This document shows positions 1 to 8,463 of a stretch of 64,000 bases of DNA, in pieces. Location: positions 1-64,000 of the forward strand of contig NZ_VCRN01000024.1 in the NCBI RefSeq assembly GCF_009849585.1, given 5' to 3'. This stretch comes from Bacillus sp. ZZV12-4809. Its GTDB lineage: Bacteria; Bacillota; Bacilli; Bacillales; Cytobacillaceae. Both the position numbers and the translations under genes were made by a program. The first letter of the stretch is position 1; every line of letters starts with the position of its first letter. Below the pieces are notes generated by a model. It searched no databases, was not told the DNA's origin, and was given only the letters and a program-made list of their open reading frames with translations.

Positions 1-24
1 TATGAATTTCTGCGTCAAACTTAA
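1..24 (+). CDS. C-terminal end of group II intron reverse transcriptase (partial)
   Basis: The first eight codons read YEFLRQT and a TAA stop. They are followed four bases later by domain V and domain VI of a group II intron. In bacterial introns the maturase/reverse transcriptase (LtrA type) ends just before domain V, so this is most likely its C-terminus. The rest lies outside the window, so domains cannot be checked. Confidence 0.6.
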   Translation, partial: YEFLRQT

Positions 25-98
25 ATGAACCGCCGTATACCGAACGGTACGTACGGTGGTGTGAGAGGTCGGGGGTTAGTCACCCCCTCCTACTCGAT
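1..98 (+). mobile_element. 3' end of a group II intron (domains V and VI)
   Basis: Domain V: ACCGCCGT (29-36) pairs with ACGGTGGT (53-60), and an upper stem 38-41/46-49 closes a four-base loop. Domain VI: GGGGGT (71-76) pairs with ACCCCC (82-87). The lower stem pairs 63-68 with 89-95 and leaves A92 as a single bulged base, the expected lariat branch point. The intron would end with AT at 97-98, six bases after the bulge. The 5' part is outside the window. The downstream exon runs into the leader of the osmoprotectant operon, so the intron seems to sit in an intergenic or terminator region. Confidence 0.85.
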
Positions 99-174
99 TT
101 GGACTTTTAAAATGGAAATGTTTCCTGTCTATCTGTATGATAGTATAAGCAAAAAAGAAAATGAGGACAGGACC

Positions 175-199
175 GTTTTTCGGTAATTTTAAAGGGAAT
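175..199 (+). promoter_or_regulatory. possible sigma-B type promoter of the opuF operon
   Basis: GTTTTT (175-180), a 13-base spacer and GGGAAT (194-199) resemble the sigma-B pattern GTTTAA-N12-15-GGGTAT. Stress control of osmoprotectant importers is known in Bacillus (for example opuE and opuD), which makes the reading sensible. The match is imperfect and unproven. Confidence 0.3.
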
Positions 200-233
200 A
201 ATCCAGATGTAAACATATTTGAGAGGTGGAGCA

Positions 234-1187
234 ATGATTAAGTTTGACAATGTGTCGAAACAGTACCGGGATGGTACTAAAGCAGTAGATTCAATCAATT
301 TACATATAAAAGAAGGCGAGTTCTTTGTGATTATAGGTCCGAGCGGTTCCGGGAAAACCACCGTTCTGAAGATGATTAATAGGCTGATTCCTTTGACAGC
401 GGGAACGATTTTCATAAATGGAAAACGGATCAGTGACTATGATATTCATGAGCTTCGCTGGGATATTGGCTATGTTCTTCAGCAGATAGCCCTTTTTCCT
501 CATATGACAATTGGAGAAAATATCTCGATTGTTCCGGAGCTTAAAAACTGGGAGCAAAAAAAAATTAAAGAACGGATTGATGAGTTATTGGAAATGGTCG
601 GATTGGCGCCTGACATATACCGGAGCCGAAAGCCGCATGAACTTTCAGGAGGACAGCAGCAAAGGGTGGGTGTAACAAGAGCACTTGCAGCTAACCCTCC
701 AATCATCCTGATGGACGAACCTTTTAGTGCGCTGGATCCCCTAAGCAGGGAAAAGCTTCAGGATGACCTAATCAGCCTTCAGAAAAAAATAAAGAAAACG
801 ATTGTGTTTGTCACACATGATATGAAGGAAGCTTTGAAGCTCGGTGACCGCATTTGTGTCATGAAGGATGGGGAAATCGTCCAAACCGGCACACCTGAAG
901 AGCTGCTTGCACATCCGGAAAACGAATTTGTCAGGCAGTTTGTCGGGGAAGAGCATGGACCGTACATAGAGGGATTCAGCCTTCATGATATCCTTCTGCC
1001 GGTTACAGAAACAGGACAGCAAGGAATAGTCATTTCAGCCACCGCTTCATTTGAAGAAACACTTAGCTTATTGTCAGTTCATGATGAACTTGCTGTCGAA
1101 GAGGACGGGAATATCATTGGCATGGTCAACAGGCAGGCCGTTATTCTTGAACTTGCCGGAAGCATGAAGGATGAGGTGAGGTCATGA
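234..1187 (+). CDS. opuFA: Osmoprotectant ABC transporter ATP-binding protein, OpuF type
   Basis: ATPase subunit that powers uptake of compatible solutes such as glycine betaine. Walker A (GPSGSGKTT), the signature LSGGQQQR, Walker B (ILMDEP) and the H-loop (VTHD) are all present. The C-terminal ~60 residues look like a single CBS-type segment, shorter than the two CBS domains of OpuCA. I chose ATG 234 because GAGGTGG (223-229) sits just before it; an upstream TTG at 219 in the same frame has no ribosome site. The gene overlaps the next by 4 bp, so the two are translationally coupled. Together they make a complete importer because the partner carries permease and binding protein in one chain. 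Confidence 0.85.
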   Translation: MIKFDNVSKQYRDGTKAVDSINLHIKEGEFFVIIGPSGSGKTTVLKMINRLIPLTAGTIFINGKRISDYDIHELRWDIGYVLQQIALFPHMTIGENISIVPELKNWEQKKIKERIDELLEMVGLAPDIYRSRKPHELSGGQQQRVGVTRALAANPPIILMDEPFSALDPLSREKLQDDLISLQKKIKKTIVFVTHDMKEALKLGDRICVMKDGEIVQTGTPEELLAHPENEFVRQFVGEEHGPYIEGFSLHDILLPVTETGQQGIVISATASFEETLSLLSVHDELAVEEDGNIIGMVNRQAVILELAGSMKDEVRS

Positions 1188-2701
1188 ATGCCTTTATCTC
1201 TGTTATAAATGAAAGGAAAGGGCAGCTATTCAGTGTATTGATTGAGCATATACAGATTTCGCTTATTGCTTTATTCTTTGCAGTCCTGATTGCAATCCCG
1301 CTTGGAATTTATCTGACTAAGAAGCAAAAAATCGCAGAGGGGATCATTGGGGTGACGGCCGTATTGCAGACTGTGCCCTCATTAGCCTTGCTTGGCCTGT
1401 TGATTCCCTTATTTGGGATAGGAAAGGTGCCTGCCATTATCGCACTAGTCGTATATGCCCTTCTGCCCATTCTGAGAAATACATATACAGGCATAAGAGA
1501 GGTGGATGATTCCATAATTGAAGCCGCTAGGGCAATGGGGATGAAGAGAAGCAAAAGGCTCATGAAGGTAGAGCTTCCTCTTGCCATGCCGATTATTATG
1601 GCCGGCATTCGGACAGCAATGGTGCTAATCGTGGGAACTGCTACTCTCGCTGCTTTAATCGGAGCAGGAGGACTGGGAGAACTGATTCTCCTTGGAATCG
1701 ACCGAAATAATACGGCACTGATTGTTCTTGGGGCCATACCTGCAGCCATATTGGCAATCCTTTTTGACATGCTGCTGCGGCGATTCGAGCATTTGTCTTT
1801 CAAACGGTCGATCACTGCATTGGGAGTCTTCATTGGCGCAATGATACTGGTTATGGCTATTCCGCTGCTGACAAATAAGTCTGAAGAGAAGATTGTTATT
1901 GGAGGGAAGCTTGGTTCAGAACCGGAAATCCTGATCAATATGTACAAATTGCTGATTGAGAATGAAACCGATCTTAATGTTGAGTTAAAACCAGGTTTAG
2001 GAAAAACATCCTTCGTCTTTAATGCTCTGAAGTCAGGCAGTATTGACGTGTATCCTGAGTTTACCGGCACAGCCATTGCTGAATTTCTAAAAGAGTCAGC
2101 GGTAAGCACTGAACAGCAGGAGGTTTACGAGCAGGCGAGAAAAGGAATGAAGGATCAGTTCAGTATGATGCTGCTGAAACCGATGGCATACAATAATACA
2201 TATGCGCTGGCTGTACCGAAGAAATTCTCTGAGGATTATGGCCTGCAATCCATTTCGGATCTAAAAGCTGTCGAGCAAAGCATTAAAGCCGGCTTCACTC
2301 TTGAATTCTCGGATCGGGAAGATGGCTATCGGGGCATCCAGGAGCTGTATGGCCTGGACTTTCCTACTGTTTTAACCATGGAGCCCAAGCTGCGCTATGG
2401 CGCAATTGAAAAAGGTGAAATCAACTTAGTGGATGCTTATTCTACAGATAGTGAAATAGCAAAATATAACCTAACTGTCCTTGAGGATGATAAAAATCTG
2501 TTTCCTCCTTATCAGGGAGCCCCGCTGATGCGAGAAGAAACCGCTGAAGAGCATCCTGAGCTTGTCAATGCCTTAACCAAGCTGGATGGAAAGATCACCG
2601 ATGATGAAATGCGTGAAATGAACTACAAAGTAAATGTTGAAGGTGTGAGTCCTGAAGAAACTGCAAGGGAGTATCTTGAGGGGGAAGGATTGCTGAAATA
2701 A
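1184..2701 (+). CDS. opuFB: Osmoprotectant ABC transporter permease fused to substrate-binding domain, OpuF type
   Basis: Residues ~1-215 form a binding-protein-dependent permease with five or six membrane segments and an EAA loop (EAARAMGMKRSKRLMKVELP). After one more membrane segment (~209-230) residues ~232-505 form an OpuAC/ProX-type solute-binding domain, starting near EEKIVIGGKLGSEPEIL. This fusion removes the need for a separate lipoprotein and matches OpuF, described in Bacillus infantis. Aromatic residues that form a ligand cage cannot be placed without a structure. The family transports glycine betaine and related solutes; the exact substrate range here is inferred. A strong terminator follows. 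Confidence 0.85.
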   Translation: MNAFISVINERKGQLFSVLIEHIQISLIALFFAVLIAIPLGIYLTKKQKIAEGIIGVTAVLQTVPSLALLGLLIPLFGIGKVPAIIALVVYALLPILRNTYTGIREVDDSIIEAARAMGMKRSKRLMKVELPLAMPIIMAGIRTAMVLIVGTATLAALIGAGGLGELILLGIDRNNTALIVLGAIPAAILAILFDMLLRRFEHLSFKRSITALGVFIGAMILVMAIPLLTNKSEEKIVIGGKLGSEPEILINMYKLLIENETDLNVELKPGLGKTSFVFNALKSGSIDVYPEFTGTAIAEFLKESAVSTEQQEVYEQARKGMKDQFSMMLLKPMAYNNTYALAVPKKFSEDYGLQSISDLKAVEQSIKAGFTLEFSDREDGYRGIQELYGLDFPTVLTMEPKLRYGAIEKGEINLVDAYSTDSEIAKYNLTVLEDDKNLFPPYQGAPLMREETAEEHPELVNALTKLDGKITDDEMREMNYKVNVEGVSPEETAREYLEGEGLLK

Positions 2702-2744
2702 ATCGGATCGAACAGGGAATTATCGAATATATTAAACCACATTC

Positions 2745-2780
2745 AACAGCCCCATTTTTATTAATGGGGCTGTTTTTTTT
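2745..2780 (+). terminator. Rho-independent terminator of opuF operon
   Basis: AACAGCCCCATT pairs with AATGGGGCTGTT around a short T-rich loop and runs into a stretch of T. Confidence 0.9.
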
Positions 2781-2987
2781 CTCCCATGGCTAAGCCAGTT
2801 CTTGCAGTGCAGGGTATTTTTACCTTTATCGCAGGGTAGAACAGCTTCCTTTGGCCGCTGATTAAAATGGAAAAAATCATCTGCAAATGGTCAGGAACAT
2901 CAAGTTTCCTTCCTTTTTTAGGTGTTAAGAGCGAGCTCTCTTTCATAAATTCTTCTTAACAGAATGATAAGAAAGGAGAGAATTCTT

Positions 2988-3335
2988 GTGGCCCCTGAAA
3001 TGCAAAAAGCAACATTACTCGCTGAAAATATTAATGACTTTTTGACATTCCTGAGTAAAAACCTCGAAAAAAATATCTTTTATATGGATACTGATAAATT
3101 AAGACAAATCCAACTGATTGCTGAAGACTTTAAGTTTCATATACTTGCAAATGAGCTGATCAGGATCAATCGCTTTGTCTGGGATCCAAAGTACACAAAT
3201 TATTTGGTGGACCGGTTTGTAAAAGGCCTGACCATTATTGATGAATATGTACAAAGGAACTATAACAGCCTCTTTATGGTGACGTGCAGATTATATACAT
3301 TGAAGAATCTAAGTTCATTATTCAGCAAAGGGTAA
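2988..3335 (+). CDS. Hypothetical protein of 115 residues
   Basis: I do not recognise the family. The GTG at 2988 is preferred because AAAGGAG (2972-2978) lies nine bases upstream; an earlier ATG at 2964 lies before that site. The protein is soluble, rich in Leu, Ile, Asn and aromatic residues, and probably alpha-helical, with no signal peptide, membrane segment or metal motif. It stands alone between the opuF terminator and the cysteine desulfidase gene. The good ribosome site and codon use support a real gene. Confidence 0.6.
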   Translation: MAPEMQKATLLAENINDFLTFLSKNLEKNIFYMDTDKLRQIQLIAEDFKFHILANELIRINRFVWDPKYTNYLVDRFVKGLTIIDEYVQRNYNSLFMVTCRLYTLKNLSSLFSKG

Positions 3336-3464
3336 AAAAACAAGGTCCTGGTTTACTGAATCCTAAGGGTATTATGGTGGAAGTAAATTTTCCCTCTCTT
3401 CATTTTTCACTATATGAATTATAATAGTTTAAGTTCATTTATTTTAATCATTAGGGGTATGAAA

Positions 3465-4739
3465 ATGGAGAAGCATAAAATCTTAAGAATTCTGGAAAAA
3501 GAACTAGTGGTTGCCCTTGGATGTACGGAACCTGTTGCGATTGCACTCGCTGCAGCAACTGCCAAGAGTTATGCTAAAGGGGAAATACAAGAGCTCTGCT
3601 TGAAAGCGAGCGGAAATATCATCAAAAATGCCAAATCAGTCGGAATTCCCGGCATGAGTTCATATGGTCTGGATTTCGCAGCGGCAATTGGCGCTGTGGC
3701 AGGGGATCCTGCGAGAAAGCTGGAAGTATTAGAGGGAATGGGTCCTGGAGATGAGCAGTTGGCATTAAAACTTATTGAAGAAGGAAAAGTAACTTCCCTC
3801 CAGGCTGAGACACCGAAAAGGCTTTACATTGAAGTGATAGTAAAAACTGATTTGCAGACTGCCAGAGTGGTAATCTCTGATAACCACAGCAATATTACTT
3901 TAATTGAGGTTGATGGCGAAGTGATATATCAGGGCGGATGTGAAAATATAGGAATCCAATCTGAAGAAGAAGAATTAATTGCACTCACCATTGATGAAAT
4001 ATATGAATGGGTGCTGGGTGTGGAAATCAGCTCCCTGTCGCTTGTGAAAAAGAGTATAGAGCTCAACAGGGTCATTGGGCTGGAAGGCTTATCAGGCGAA
4101 TATGGCCTAAAGGTAGGGAAAACGATCAAGAGAAATGTGGAAATGGGGATTTTATCAGATGATATTGCTACTGCAGCAATGTCTTTAGCTGCAGCCGGGT
4201 CAGATGCGAGAATGGCAGGCTCAACACTGCCTGTAATGGCAAATACCGGAAGCGGCAACCAGGGCATCGCAGTCACTCTTCCAGTTGTTGCTGCTGCAGA
4301 GAGACTGAAGGTCACAGATGAGAAAATGATTCGGGCAGTGGCACTCAGCCATCTGATCACCATTCATATAAAATCCAAATTTGGCCGGCTTTCGGCTTTA
4401 TGCGGTGTAACGGCTGCGGGAATGGGGGCAAGTGCAGCCATCGTTTATTTACTGGATGGGCACCTTCAGCAAATTAAAGCGGCCATTCAAAATACAATTG
4501 GCAATGTATCCGGAATGATCTGTGACGGAGCAAAAGCAGGATGTGCAATGAAAGTGTCTACCTGTTCCAATGTAGCTGTGCAATCTGCCCTTCTTGCACT
4601 TAACGATCAGGAAATTAAATCAACCGATGGATTTATTCATGATGATGTTGAGAAAAGTATCGAAAGCTTCTGTAAATTAGGAAATGAAGGCACCCGTCAT
4701 ACGGATGAACTGATATTGAAATTGATGATGGAGAAATAA
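3465..4739 (+). CDS. L-cysteine desulfidase / serine dehydratase alpha-like protein (CyuA/YhaM, UPF0597 family)
   Basis: Members of this family break down L-cysteine to pyruvate, ammonia and sulfide with an oxygen-sensitive [4Fe-4S] cluster. The expected cysteines are present: C20 in ALGCTEPVA near the N-terminus, one in ALCGVTAAGMGAS and two in GMICDGAKAGCAMKVST near the C-terminus. Length (424 residues) fits. I start at ATG 3465 with AGGGG just upstream; the in-frame ATG at 3414 lacks a ribosome site. It is followed at once by a terminator and appears monocistronic. Activity on serine instead of cysteine cannot be excluded. Confidence 0.8.
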   Translation: MEKHKILRILEKELVVALGCTEPVAIALAAATAKSYAKGEIQELCLKASGNIIKNAKSVGIPGMSSYGLDFAAAIGAVAGDPARKLEVLEGMGPGDEQLALKLIEEGKVTSLQAETPKRLYIEVIVKTDLQTARVVISDNHSNITLIEVDGEVIYQGGCENIGIQSEEEELIALTIDEIYEWVLGVEISSLSLVKKSIELNRVIGLEGLSGEYGLKVGKTIKRNVEMGILSDDIATAAMSLAAAGSDARMAGSTLPVMANTGSGNQGIAVTLPVVAAAERLKVTDEKMIRAVALSHLITIHIKSKFGRLSALCGVTAAGMGASAAIVYLLDGHLQQIKAAIQNTIGNVSGMICDGAKAGCAMKVSTCSNVAVQSALLALNDQEIKSTDGFIHDDVEKSIESFCKLGNEGTRHTDELILKLMMEK

Positions 4740-4751
4740 ACAGCCAAAATG

Positions 4752-4783
4752 GCCCCTCTCTTTATTATAAGATGGGGCTTTTT
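4752..4783 (+). terminator. Rho-independent terminator after the cysteine desulfidase gene
   Basis: GCCCC (4752-4756) and GGGGC (4774-4778) close an imperfect stem, followed by TTTTT. Confidence 0.75.
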
Positions 4784-4809
4784 GGTGCGGCTGGGGATCA
4801 TGTGTAAAA

Positions 4810-5505
4810 TTATGAAATCATCCCTCGACGAAACATCTCCGCAATGGCTTGAGTCCGGTTTTGAGCTCCCAGTTTTCTGATGGCTGTTTTAATATACTGG
4901 TTGATGGTAACTTCACTGATAAACATGGAATCAGCCATTTCCTTTATGCTTTCCCCCCAGGAAATCTTTTTCATAACCTCCATTTCTCTTTTGCTTAATA
5001 GGCGGGCATCTTCTTTTCCTTCCGTTTTTTCAAGGATTTTTCCTATGTTCTGACCAAATTGAGTATATGAAGAAAGCTGCTGAACCGAAATATGTGCATG
5101 ATCATCAAATTCGTTTGTGCAAATATACCCGATGGGAACAGCGCCAAAGCAGATGGGGATAGCCAGGAAGGAGTTGACATTGGAAGTTGTAATGTATTTT
5201 ATATTTATTTGCTTCAGGTATTCTATCCCCGAACAATATTTTGCTTTTCTTTCATAGAGGGCAGAATATATAAGCGGCAGTGAACGAATATCATCCCTAA
5301 TATCTCTGATATGTATTAGTCCATGGCATGTAATTGCAATGATCCCTTCACCAATAAAACCTAAAGGGGAATAACGGAATAAATAGGCGTTTTTAACAGG
5401 GAAAATGTTCATATAAACCTCTAGAATTTTATACAGCTTTTCTTCATGACTCTCGACACCTTCTAAATTTTGGATATTACCTAATATGGTAGTTTCAATT
5501 GCCAC
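4810..5505 (-). CDS. LuxR-family transcriptional regulator with GAF-like sensor domain
   Basis: The C-terminal ~65 residues are a LuxR/GerE helix-turn-helix (LSKREMEVMKKI ... EVTINQYIKTAIRKLG). Residues ~1-150 look like a GAF-type ligand-sensing domain with strands such as NSFLAIPICFGAVPIGYICT. Start is GTG at 5505, with AAGGAAGG seven bases upstream. It is divergent from the monooxygenase-esterase operon, 175 bp away, so it is the likely local regulator, perhaps sensing a ketone or related metabolite. That role is inferred from position only. Confidence 0.75.
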   Translation of the reverse strand: MAIETTILGNIQNLEGVESHEEKLYKILEVYMNIFPVKNAYLFRYSPLGFIGEGIIAITCHGLIHIRDIRDDIRSLPLIYSALYERKAKYCSGIEYLKQINIKYITTSNVNSFLAIPICFGAVPIGYICTNEFDDHAHISVQQLSSYTQFGQNIGKILEKTEGKEDARLLSKREMEVMKKISWGESIKEMADSMFISEVTINQYIKTAIRKLGAQNRTQAIAEMFRRGMIS

Positions 5506-5634
5506 ATTAACACCTTCCTTATAGGGTAATTATATATAGAAAATTGTGAATATTCAATATAAATGAATGATAGTAAGCTTAAAATAGAAAAAAGTATAAG
5601 CACTGGAAAGGAGGATCAATTTAAAAGAAAAAAA

Positions 5635-5648
5635 TGTAATCGCTTTCA
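5635..5648 (+). promoter_or_regulatory. Perfect cre site (CcpA operator)
   Basis: TGTAATCGCTTTCA fits the classic cre consensus TGTAANCGNTTNCA at every fixed position. It lies 31 bp upstream of the monooxygenase start, where CcpA bound to it would block transcription. This predicts glucose repression of the operon. Confidence 0.8.
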
Positions 5649-5679
5649 ATTGAACTAATATCATGAGGAGGAAGAAAGA

Positions 5680-7326
5680 ATGTCATCATTTCAAAAATCG
5701 AACTCTCTCACGGATTTTGATGCTGTTGTCGTTGGTGCTGGTTTTTCTGGATTGTATATGCTGCATCGTTTGCGGGAGGCTGGTTTTTCCACCCGGGTAT
5801 TTGAAGCAGGCGATAATGTAGGCGGCACATGGTATTGGAATCGTTATCCCGGCGCAAGATGCGATGTTGAAAGCATCTACTATAATTACACGTTTTCTGA
5901 GGAACTGCTGAAAGAATGGAGCTGGTCGGCAAAATACGCTGAACAGCCTGAGATATTAAGCTATATAAACTATGTAGCAGATAAGTTTGATCTTCGGCGT
6001 GATGTGCAATTCAATACAAGGGTGCAATCCGCAAAATTTGATGAGAAGAATAGAAGGTGGGACGTCCAATTAAATAATGGCGAAAAGGTATCTGCTCAAT
6101 ATTTTATTACAGCTGTAGGGTGCTTGTCAGCGTCCAATGTGCCTAAATTTAAAGGGCTGGAAAACTTTAAGGGCGAATGGCATCATACCGGCCACTGGCC
6201 GCATGAAGGAGTAGATTTCACAGGGAAGCGGGTTGGCATCATTGGCACAGGCTCCAGCGGTATCCAGGCCATTCCTGTCATTGCAAAAGAAGCCGGGCGC
6301 CTGACTGTATTCCAGCGGACTCCGCAATACAGCAGCCCTGCCAGGAACACGCCGAATGATCCAGAACACTTGAAGAATATCAGGGAAAATTACGGGGACA
6401 TAAGAGCAAAAATGCGCCATTCCATTACCGGAATACCGGAGGAGCCAAGAAATGTTTCCGTTTTTGACGAATCCCCTGAAGAAAGGCAAATAGTTTTCGA
6501 GGAAGCCTGGAAAGAAGGAGGACTGCTTAAACTAACTTACGCATATAATGACCTGTCCATATCTCCGGAAGCCAATGCGATCGTAGCGGAGTTCATTCGC
6601 TCTAAAATCCGCGAAACGGTTAATAATCCTGAAGTGGCTGAGAAACTCCTTCCAAGGTTCTATTATGGCACTAAACGGACCATCATAGATACAGATTATT
6701 TTGAAACCTATAACCGTGATAACGTATCGCTGGTGGATGTAAAGAAAGCCCCGATTCAGGAAATTACCGAAACAGGTGTTAAAACTTCGGATGGTGAATA
6801 TGAGCTTGACATGATCGTGTTTGCCACAGGCTTTGATGCGATGACAGGACCTTTGTTTAAGATCGATATCCGTGGAAAAGACGGCGAATCTTTGAAAGAG
6901 AAATGGGCAGGCGGCTCACAGACCCGCACCTATCTTGGCCTGGGCACAGCAGGTTTCCCGAATATGTTTATGCTGACTGGACCTGAAAGTCCGTCTGTTT
7001 TAAGCAATATGATGGTTTCAATTGAGCAGCATGTGGAATGGGTATTTGACTGCATCAGTTATATGCGCGAACAAAACCAGGCTGTTATTGAAGTGAATGA
7101 AGAGGCGGAAAATACATGGAGCAAGCATTGCCGTGAAATCGCCGATCAGACTCTATTTACCAAGACAGACTCCTGGTACATGGGTGCGAATATTGAAGGG
7201 AAAGCCCGAGGTTTTCAAATCTATCTTGGCGGTGTAGGAGCCTATCGGAAGATTTGTGAAGAAGTCGCCGAAAAAGGCTATGAAGGTTTTAGCCTGACAG
7301 CATCTGAAAAGAGTGCTGTTAAATAA
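5680..7326 (+). CDS. Flavin-dependent Baeyer-Villiger monooxygenase
   Basis: Inserts oxygen next to a ketone to give an ester or lactone using FAD, NADPH and O2. The first Rossmann motif GAGFSG is at residues 19-24 and the second, GTGSSG, at 189-194. Between them is the type I fingerprint FxGxxxHTxxWP at 163-174 (FKGEWHHTGHWP), and a GTKR motif that usually carries the active-site arginine lies in the middle of the chain. The 548-residue length is typical of cyclohexanone/phenylacetone-monooxygenase relatives. ATG 5680 follows GAGGAGG. An esterase gene lies 70 bp downstream, a classic pairing in which the ester product is hydrolysed. The substrate is unknown. Confidence 0.9.
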   Translation: MSSFQKSNSLTDFDAVVVGAGFSGLYMLHRLREAGFSTRVFEAGDNVGGTWYWNRYPGARCDVESIYYNYTFSEELLKEWSWSAKYAEQPEILSYINYVADKFDLRRDVQFNTRVQSAKFDEKNRRWDVQLNNGEKVSAQYFITAVGCLSASNVPKFKGLENFKGEWHHTGHWPHEGVDFTGKRVGIIGTGSSGIQAIPVIAKEAGRLTVFQRTPQYSSPARNTPNDPEHLKNIRENYGDIRAKMRHSITGIPEEPRNVSVFDESPEERQIVFEEAWKEGGLLKLTYAYNDLSISPEANAIVAEFIRSKIRETVNNPEVAEKLLPRFYYGTKRTIIDTDYFETYNRDNVSLVDVKKAPIQEITETGVKTSDGEYELDMIVFATGFDAMTGPLFKIDIRGKDGESLKEKWAGGSQTRTYLGLGTAGFPNMFMLTGPESPSVLSNMMVSIEQHVEWVFDCISYMREQNQAVIEVNEEAENTWSKHCREIADQTLFTKTDSWYMGANIEGKARGFQIYLGGVGAYRKICEEVAEKGYEGFSLTASEKSAVK

Positions 7327-7396
7327 AGGGCTTAAATTGGGCAGGTATTAATCTGTTCTTTCAATATATTAATAAATTAATAGGGGGAAAATAATT

Positions 7397-8341
7397 ATGG
7401 CATTAGATGCGCAGGCAAAGTTTTTACTGGAACAAATGGAGGCAGCAGGAGCACCGCCGATGAGCCAGCTATCACCAGAGGAAGCTCGCCTTACCACTGA
7501 TTTTAGCGCTCTGGCTGGTGAACCGGAGGAAGTAGGAAAGATTGAAAATAGAAAAATTCCGGGACCCGGAGGGGATATACAGGTTCGAATTTATACTCCT
7601 AAAGGAGAAGGTCCATTCCCTGCGCTCGTATATTATCACGGCGGCGGCTGGGTAATCGGTGACCTTGAGACAGTAGAGGTTCCTTGCAGGCTATTAACAA
7701 ATTTGGCGAATTGCGTGGTCGTTTCGGTGGATTACAGGCTGGCTCCGGAACATAAATTTCCTGCTGCTGCAGATGATTCGTACGCTGCAGCCAAGTGGGT
7801 GGCTGAAAATGCAGAATCGATTAGGATAGATCCCAACCGCATTGCGGTGGGCGGTGACAGTGCAGGCGGAAACCTTGCAGCCGTTGTGGCTCTCATGGCA
7901 AGAGACAAGGGTGAAATCTCATTAGCCTATCAGATGCTGATTTATCCGGTAACCAACCATTCATATGCAACAGAGTCCTATACCGAAAATGCAGACGGCT
8001 ACCTGTTAACAAAAGACAGCATGGAGTGGTTTTGGAATCACTATCTGCAGAATGAGGAAGACGGGAAAAACCCATATGCCTCTCCGCTGCAGGCAAAAGA
8101 CTTGAGCGGACTGCCTCCGGCATTGGTTTTAACGGGAGAGTTTGACCCGCTGCGTGATGAGGGAGAAGCTTACGCTGAGCGTTTAAAAGAAGCTGGTGTG
8201 CCGGTTGAAGCCAAACGGTATGACGGCATGATCCATGGCTTCTTCTGGATGCCGGGTGTACTGGAACAGGGAAGAAAATCTATTGAGCAGGCGGCAGATG
8301 CGTTAAAGCGTGTGTTCCAGGGAAGTGTCGCTTCGAAATAA
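7397..8341 (+). CDS. Alpha/beta hydrolase, hormone-sensitive-lipase type esterase
   Basis: Carboxylesterase of the HSL (GDSAG) family. The oxyanion motif HGGGW is at residues 81-85, the nucleophile S155 lies in GGDSAGG, and D250 (in FDPLRDE) and H280 (in MIHGF) complete the triad. Length 314 is normal and there is no signal peptide, so it is cytoplasmic. It shares an operon with the Baeyer-Villiger enzyme and probably hydrolyses the ester or lactone that enzyme makes. Start follows AGGGGG. A terminator follows directly. Confidence 0.9.
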   Translation: MALDAQAKFLLEQMEAAGAPPMSQLSPEEARLTTDFSALAGEPEEVGKIENRKIPGPGGDIQVRIYTPKGEGPFPALVYYHGGGWVIGDLETVEVPCRLLTNLANCVVVSVDYRLAPEHKFPAAADDSYAAAKWVAENAESIRIDPNRIAVGGDSAGGNLAAVVALMARDKGEISLAYQMLIYPVTNHSYATESYTENADGYLLTKDSMEWFWNHYLQNEEDGKNPYASPLQAKDLSGLPPALVLTGEFDPLRDEGEAYAERLKEAGVPVEAKRYDGMIHGFFWMPGVLEQGRKSIEQAADALKRVFQGSVASK

Positions 8342-8355
8342 TAGAGATGCAGACT

Positions 8356-8386
8356 GGACACTTCTGAATGGGGAGTGTCCTTTTTT
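8356..8386 (+). terminator. Rho-independent terminator of monooxygenase-esterase operon
   Basis: GGACACT (8356-8362) pairs with AGTGTCC (8374-8380), followed by six T. Confidence 0.85.
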
Positions 8387-8463
8387 GTGTTATTTTGTAA
8401 ATAATTTATTGCTAGATTACTGGAAGAGTTCATTGGTGAGAGAGCGGTAGCCAGGGAGGGTTA

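Noticed and set aside
1309..2109. Minus-strand ORF of 266 codons inside opuFB
   Set aside because: It is antisense to a clearly conserved permease gene; Ser/Ile/Arg-rich composition is typical of a shadow frame.
2761..2946. Minus-strand ORF of 61 codons
   Set aside because: Its end lies in the opuF terminator and its ribosome site is weak. The peptide looks somewhat protein-like, so a degraded or real small gene cannot be fully excluded.
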